From assembly GCA_963726825.1 (NCBI GenBank), contig CAVSDT010000002.1, positions 868,001-932,000 of the forward strand: a stretch of DNA of 64,000 nucleotides, given 5' to 3'. The DNA comes from DATLGB01 sp963726825 (GTDB lineage Bacteria; Actinomycetota; Thermoleophilia; Solirubrobacterales; Solirubrobacteraceae). Made by a program: the position numbers and the translations under genes. Shown here one piece after another: positions 60,832 through 64,000 of this stretch. The first letter of the stretch is position 1. Each line of letters starts with the position of its first letter. The notes under the pieces were generated by a model. It saw only the letters and a list, made by a program, of their open reading frames with translations, was not told the origin of the DNA and searched no databases.

Positions 60832-61865
60832 GGGGCGAGCTCGGCCAGCCGGCGCAGCTGGTCGATCCGGTCCTCGGCCTCCCAGGCCATCGGCGAGCAG
60901 ATCAGCGTGCTGACCCCGGCGTCGCGGTAGGCGAGGAGCCGGTCACGGACGACGTCGGCCGGCCCGCATACGCAGACGGCGTCGATCAGCTCGTCCGACA
61001 GGGCGGCCATCGCGCCCGCCTTGTCCCCACTGAGATAGAGGTCCTGCACCGCGGTGGCGTTCGCCTCGAAGCCGTAGGAGCTCACGAGCTGGAAGTAGAA
61101 GTTGCGCTCGCGCGAGCCCATGCCGCCGACGTAGAGCGCGACGTAGCCGCGCATCGCGTCGCGGGCCGCCGCGACGTCGTCGTCGACGCGCACCGTCACG
61201 GTCGGCGCGATCTCGAACCCCTCGGGCCGGCCGCCCTCCCGCGCCGCCCAGCCGTCCTCGAGGGCGGGCATGAACGCCGACGTGTGGTCGGGGGAGACGA
61301 GCACCGGCAGCCACCCGTCGCAGACCTCCGCGGCCAAGGCGGTGTTCTTCGGGCCGATCGCAGCGAGCACGATCGGGACCGGCTCCTGCACCGGGCCGAT
61401 CGTGAGCTTGAGCGCCTTGCCCGGGCCGTCGGGCAGCGGCAGCTCGAGCGTCGCGCCGTGGTACTCGAGCCGCTCGCGGCGCAGCGCCTGGCGGATGACG
61501 GCGACGTAGTCGCGCGTGCGGGCGAGCTGGCGCCCGAAGCGCACGCCATGCCAGCCCTCGGAGACCTGGGGGCCGCTCGTGCCGAGGCCGAGGACGAAGC
61601 GCCCGCCGGAGAGCTGGTCGAGGGTCGCGGCGGTCATCGCCGTCATCGCGGCGCTGCGGCCGGGGATCTGCATGATCCCGGCGCCGAGCCGGATCGTCGT
61701 GGTCTGCGCGGCCAGCCACGCGAGGACGGTCGGGACGTCGGAGCCGTAGGCCTCCGCGGCCCAGACGGAGTCGAAGCCGAGCCGCTCCGCCTCCTGCACC
61801 GTGGTCAGCTGCTCCTGGCTGGTCGGCCCGAGGCCCCAGTATCCGACGGACAGGCCGAGCTTCAC
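60828..61865 (-). CDS. Luciferase-like (LLM) F420-dependent oxidoreductase
   Basis: The 345-residue TIM-barrel flavin or F420 enzyme. It starts KLGLSVGYWGLGPTSQEQLT and has TVQEAERLGFDSVWAAEAYGSD, IRLGAGIMQIPGRSAAMTAM, LDQLSGGRFVLGLGTSGPQV and the late IVLAAIGPKNTALAAEVCDG, all typical of the LLM class F420-dependent group common in actinobacteria. The substrate is unknown. GTG 61865 has AGGAG 6 nt upstream, which decides the start against longer options. It overlaps the GT1 gene by ATGA, so the pair is an operon. Confidence 0.9.
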   Translation of the reverse strand: MKLGLSVGYWGLGPTSQEQLTTVQEAERLGFDSVWAAEAYGSDVPTVLAWLAAQTTTIRLGAGIMQIPGRSAAMTAMTAATLDQLSGGRFVLGLGTSGPQVSEGWHGVRFGRQLARTRDYVAVIRQALRRERLEYHGATLELPLPDGPGKALKLTIGPVQEPVPIVLAAIGPKNTALAAEVCDGWLPVLVSPDHTSAFMPALEDGWAAREGGRPEGFEIAPTVTVRVDDDVAAARDAMRGYVALYVGGMGSRERNFYFQLVSSYGFEANATAVQDLYLSGDKAGAMAALSDELIDAVCVCGPADVVRDRLLAYRDAGVSTLICSPMAWEAEDRIDQLRRLAELAP

Positions 61866-61932
61866 GGTGACTCCTGCAAGGTTGCGTTCAGCGGGAGGAG
61901 AACGGGGTCTCCGGGGGTACGGTGGGCCCTCG

Positions 61933-62430
61933 ATGGGCACCTCGCGGGACGCTACCACCGAGCTGCGCCGGGCGATCTCGGCGCTGCCGCAGCGCACGCG
62001 CGAGGCGATGCTCGAGGGCATCCGCCGCAACCCGATCGTGGTCGGCGCCTACACCGACGACGCCGGCGGGATCTGCCCGATGCTCGCCGCCCACCGCCAC
62101 GGCGGCCGCACCACCCTGCTGGCCTTCGCCCGCTCCTGGGACCGCTTCTCGGGCGCCAAGCGCGTCCGCCGCGCCACCCGCCGCGAGCTCGCGACGCTCG
62201 AGCGCTACCTCGAGCTGTCCCTGCTCGAGCCCGGGGACGTCGACTTCGCCGCCGCGATCGCCGATCACACCGCGTTGCGCGAGCGGCCGCCGGCGCCCGC
62301 GCCCAAGCCGGTCCCCGATCCCCACGGCCGCACCTTCGGCGACATCACGGCGCGTCGCCTGCGCGCGGCCGACGCCGAGCGCGCGCTCGCCCGCCTGGAC
62401 CTGCACGTCCTCGCGGCGACGGCCCCCTAG
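61933..62430 (+). CDS. Conserved hypothetical protein
   Basis: The 165-residue soluble, helical, Arg/Ala-rich protein contains TREAMLEGIRRNPIVVGAYT, DDAGGICPMLAAHRHGGRTT and LLAFARSWDRFSGAKRVRRA. I do not recognise a domain; the Trp-Asp-Arg-Phe segment followed by basic residues looks like a conserved core. There is no signal or membrane segment. TACGGT at 61919-61924 is 8 nt before the ATG. It ends tail to tail with the response regulator, sharing 4 nt. Confidence 0.65.
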   Translation: MGTSRDATTELRRAISALPQRTREAMLEGIRRNPIVVGAYTDDAGGICPMLAAHRHGGRTTLLAFARSWDRFSGAKRVRRATRRELATLERYLELSLLEPGDVDFAAAIADHTALRERPPAPAPKPVPDPHGRTFGDITARRLRAADAERALARLDLHVLAATAP

Positions 62431-62816
62431 CCCGTCGCGCCGACGCGGTCCACGAGCCGCAGCAGGTCCAGCGGCGAGAACGGCTTGGTGAGGTAGAGGT
62501 CCGCGCCGGCCGCATCGGCGCGCCGCGCTGCGGCGTTGGTGCGGGTCGCGGTCAGCATCACGATCGTCGCGTCGGCGGTCAAGCGGTTGCGGCGCAGGCG
62601 CTCGCAGGCGCCGATCCCGTCCAGGCGCGGCATGTCGACGTCGAGGAACACGATGGCCGGGCGGTAGCGTCGGGCGAGCTCGACGGCCTGCTCGCCGTCG
62701 CCGGCTTCGACGAGGTCGAAGCCCGCGACGTCCTCCAGCGTCGTGGCGATCAGCCGGCGGACGTGCCGGTCGTCGTCGGCGACGAGGATGGTGGGACGCA
62801 CCCCTGCGGATTCCAC
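62427..62816 (-). CDS. Single-domain response regulator (CheY-like)
   Basis: The 129-residue receiver domain has ILVADDDRHVRRLIATTL (acidic pair), the phospho-acceptor Asp in IVFLDVDMPRLDG (about residue 58), the Thr in IVMLTATRT and Lys in LYLTKPFSPLDLL. It has no output domain, so it signals by protein contact or works with the HD-GYP protein. GTG 62816 lies 1 nt after the HD-GYP stop, so the two are translationally linked and probably form a small signalling operon. Confidence 0.92.
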   Translation of the reverse strand: MESAGVRPTILVADDDRHVRRLIATTLEDVAGFDLVEAGDGEQAVELARRYRPAIVFLDVDMPRLDGIGACERLRRNRLTADATIVMLTATRTNAAARRADAAGADLYLTKPFSPLDLLRLVDRVGATG

Positions 62817-62817
62817 C

Positions 62818-63585
62818 TCACCGCGGCGCCTCCTGCCCGGCCAGGGCGTCGTCGCCGAGGCGGTCGAGGGCGGCGACGACCTCCGGGTCGAACTGCGTCC
62901 CGGCCGCGGCGCGGATCGCCGTGCGCGCCTCCGCGAACGTCGATCGCGGCCGGTAGGGCCGGTCGGTCGTCAGCGCGTCGAGCGCGTCGCCCACGGCGAA
63001 CACGCGGGCGGCCTCGGGGATGTCTGCGCCGGCGAGGCCGTCGGGGTAGCCGCTGCCGTCCCAGCGCTCGTGGTGGTGGCGCACGACGAGCCGCGCCTCG
63101 CCCAGGAAGGTGATGTCGCGCAGGATCTCGGCCCCTGTCAGGGCGTGGCGGGCCATGACGGCGTGCTCCTCCTGCGTCAGGCCGGCGGGCTTGAACAGGA
63201 TGGCGTCGGGCACGGCGACCTTGCCGATGTCGTGCAGGAGGAAGCCGAACTCCATCTCCGGCGCGAGGTCGAGGCCGACCTCGCGGGCGAGGGCGACCCC
63301 GTAGGCGGTCACGCGCTCGGCGTGACGGCCGGTGTAGGCGTCGCGGGCCTCGACGGCGTTGGCGAGCGCGCGGACCGTCGCGCGGTAGGAGCGCTGCAGC
63401 TCGGCCGTCGACTCGCGCTCGGCGAGGAAGGTGGCGTTGAGGTCCGCGGCGTAGCGCTGCAGCTGCGACGCGGCTGCTGCCCCGGCCGACTCCGCCGCGG
63501 CGACCCGTGCGCGCAGCGCTTCGAGCTCGCGTTCGCTGGCGGCAAGGCGGTCGCGCAGGTCGTCCAGGCTGTCCGTTGCGGACAC
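62818..63585 (-). CDS. HD-GYP domain c-di-GMP phosphodiesterase
   Basis: The 255-residue protein starts with a coiled coil (SLDDLRDRLAASERELEALR, about residues 5-45) and then the HD-GYP domain. Metal and catalytic residues are in YTGRHAERVTAYG (His), GFLLHDIGKVAVPD (HD), ARHALTGAEIL (His), VVRHHHERWDGSGYPDGLAG (the GYP loop) and VFAVGDALDALTTDRPYR (Asp). Family members split c-di-GMP to pGpG or GMP. It lacks its own receiver, so neighbours probably regulate it. GTG 63585 is 7 nt after TAGGGT (63593-63598). Confidence 0.92.
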   Translation of the reverse strand: MSATDSLDDLRDRLAASERELEALRARVAAAESAGAAAASQLQRYAADLNATFLAERESTAELQRSYRATVRALANAVEARDAYTGRHAERVTAYGVALAREVGLDLAPEMEFGFLLHDIGKVAVPDAILFKPAGLTQEEHAVMARHALTGAEILRDITFLGEARLVVRHHHERWDGSGYPDGLAGADIPEAARVFAVGDALDALTTDRPYRPRSTFAEARTAIRAAAGTQFDPEVVAALDRLGDDALAGQEAPR

Positions 63586-63595
63586 GCGGCCGACC

Positions 63596-64000
63596 CTACC
63601 CGGCGGCACCGACGCTCGTCGCCGTGCGCAGGGCTTGGACGACGGCGGCGGCCGCGCCGGTCCCGGGGGCGCCCGAGGGGTCGAAGGACCCGATCCCCGT
63701 CCGCAGCCGGCGGCCGCGCAGCTCGACCCCGGCGGCCACCTCCTCCGCCTCGCCGAGGGCCCGGTCCACGATCGCGATCTCGAAGTGGCGCTGGGCGGCG
63801 AGCTCGGCGGCCTCGTCCGCGTCGGCGGCGACGGCGAAGTCCACGCCGCGCGGCTGCAGGTCCGCGGCGGCGGCGTCGGCCGCCTCGCCGGACGCGATCA
63901 CGAGCACGCGGGCGCGGGCGGCGAGGATTGCCGAGCCGATCGCGTCGACGAGCGCCCTGGGGTCGATCGGCTTGGTCACCGACCACTCGCCGGGCAGCGG
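63596..64000 (-). CDS. Receiver-like signalling protein, 5' end cut by the window edge
   Basis: The visible 134 codons (the first is cut by the edge) begin PLPGEWSVTKPIDPRALVDAIG, the C-terminal end of one receiver domain (the Lys-Pro after beta-5). A second receiver-like domain follows without a clear phospho-acceptor (RVLVIASGEAADAAAADLQP and HFEIAIVDRALGEAEEV, where the Asp in IVDRAL may be the site). It ends in a C-terminal helix. It probably belongs to a hybrid kinase or multi-receiver regulator continuing beyond 64000. Its stop overlaps the HD-GYP gene's TAGGGT -10, so the two are close neighbours in one signalling operon or adjacent units. Confidence 0.75.
   Translation of the reverse strand, partial: PLPGEWSVTKPIDPRALVDAIGSAILAARARVLVIASGEAADAAAADLQPRGVDFAVAADADEAAELAAQRHFEIAIVDRALGEAEEVAAGVELRGRRLRTGIGSFDPSGAPGTGAAAAVVQALRTATSVGAAG

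Overview
This window looks like a chromosomal segment of a very GC-rich, monoderm actinobacterium, most likely class Thermoleophilia (Solirubrobacterales-like). The reasons are the extreme GC content, many GTG starts, many apparently leaderless genes, actinobacterial gene order (aroC-aroK-aroB-aroQ-pepQ, efp-nusB, ispA-dxs-tlyA-nadK-recN-pyrG-nudix-xerD, recO-dgt-dnaG-tRNA-Asn) and a type IV pilus (T4P) locus with no outer-membrane secretin. The taxonomic placement is inference.

Layout. 1-1132: three small genes at the edge. 1158-12843: the T4P locus, with three minor pseudopilins, a pilN-pilO-pilP-like module, two major pilins, pilM, prepilin peptidase pilD, and a second diverged pilN-pilO-pilP-like module. 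The motor genes pilB, pilC and pilT are not here. 12866-17133: shikimate pathway (aroC, an aroK-aroB fusion, aroQ) and an Xaa-Pro peptidase. 17176-36171: a mixed block that separates pepQ from efp. It holds a secreted calcium-repeat protein, a membrane glycosyltransferase, a sulfate ABC transporter with an Rrf2 regulator, tatA, two ferritin-like proteins, an L,D-transpeptidase, hydrolases, a P450, and a DUF6454-like gene with a frameshift. 36248-46203: efp, nusB, an LPG-synthase-like membrane protein, cysteine dioxygenase, an XseB-like remnant, ispA, dxs, an orphan histidine-kinase ATPase, tlyA, nadK and recN. 46316-58993: pyrG, M20 peptidase, nudix, a DUF2236/TetR pair, xerD, deoB, mutM, glutaredoxin, recO, dgt and dnaG. 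58990-64000: VOC protein, tRNA-Asn, a GT1 glycosyltransferase, a luciferase-like oxidoreductase, and a response regulator/HD-GYP operon running off the end.

The most interesting system is the pilus locus. Seven sites share one promoter architecture, T(C/A)AA plus 4 bases, 12 bases, then G(C/T)CGA-type octamer, which matches the FliA/WhiG (sigma-28) class with WhiG spacing (TAAA-N16-GCCGATAA). Six precede T4P transcription units and the seventh precedes the secreted calcium-repeat protein at 17176. At three of them the start codon lies exactly 7 nt after the -10 octamer, so those transcripts are probably leaderless. In addition, the leader of the first major pilin gene carries a convincing c-di-GMP-I (GEMM-I) riboswitch. 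The picture is a pilus regulon driven by a motility/development-type sigma factor, with c-di-GMP control added at pilin. An HD-GYP phosphodiesterase that could feed into this is encoded at the right end. Most other transcription units appear to use ordinary promoters, many with a TAxxxT hexamer 6-7 nt before the start codon. No intergenic stretch exceeds 300 bases.
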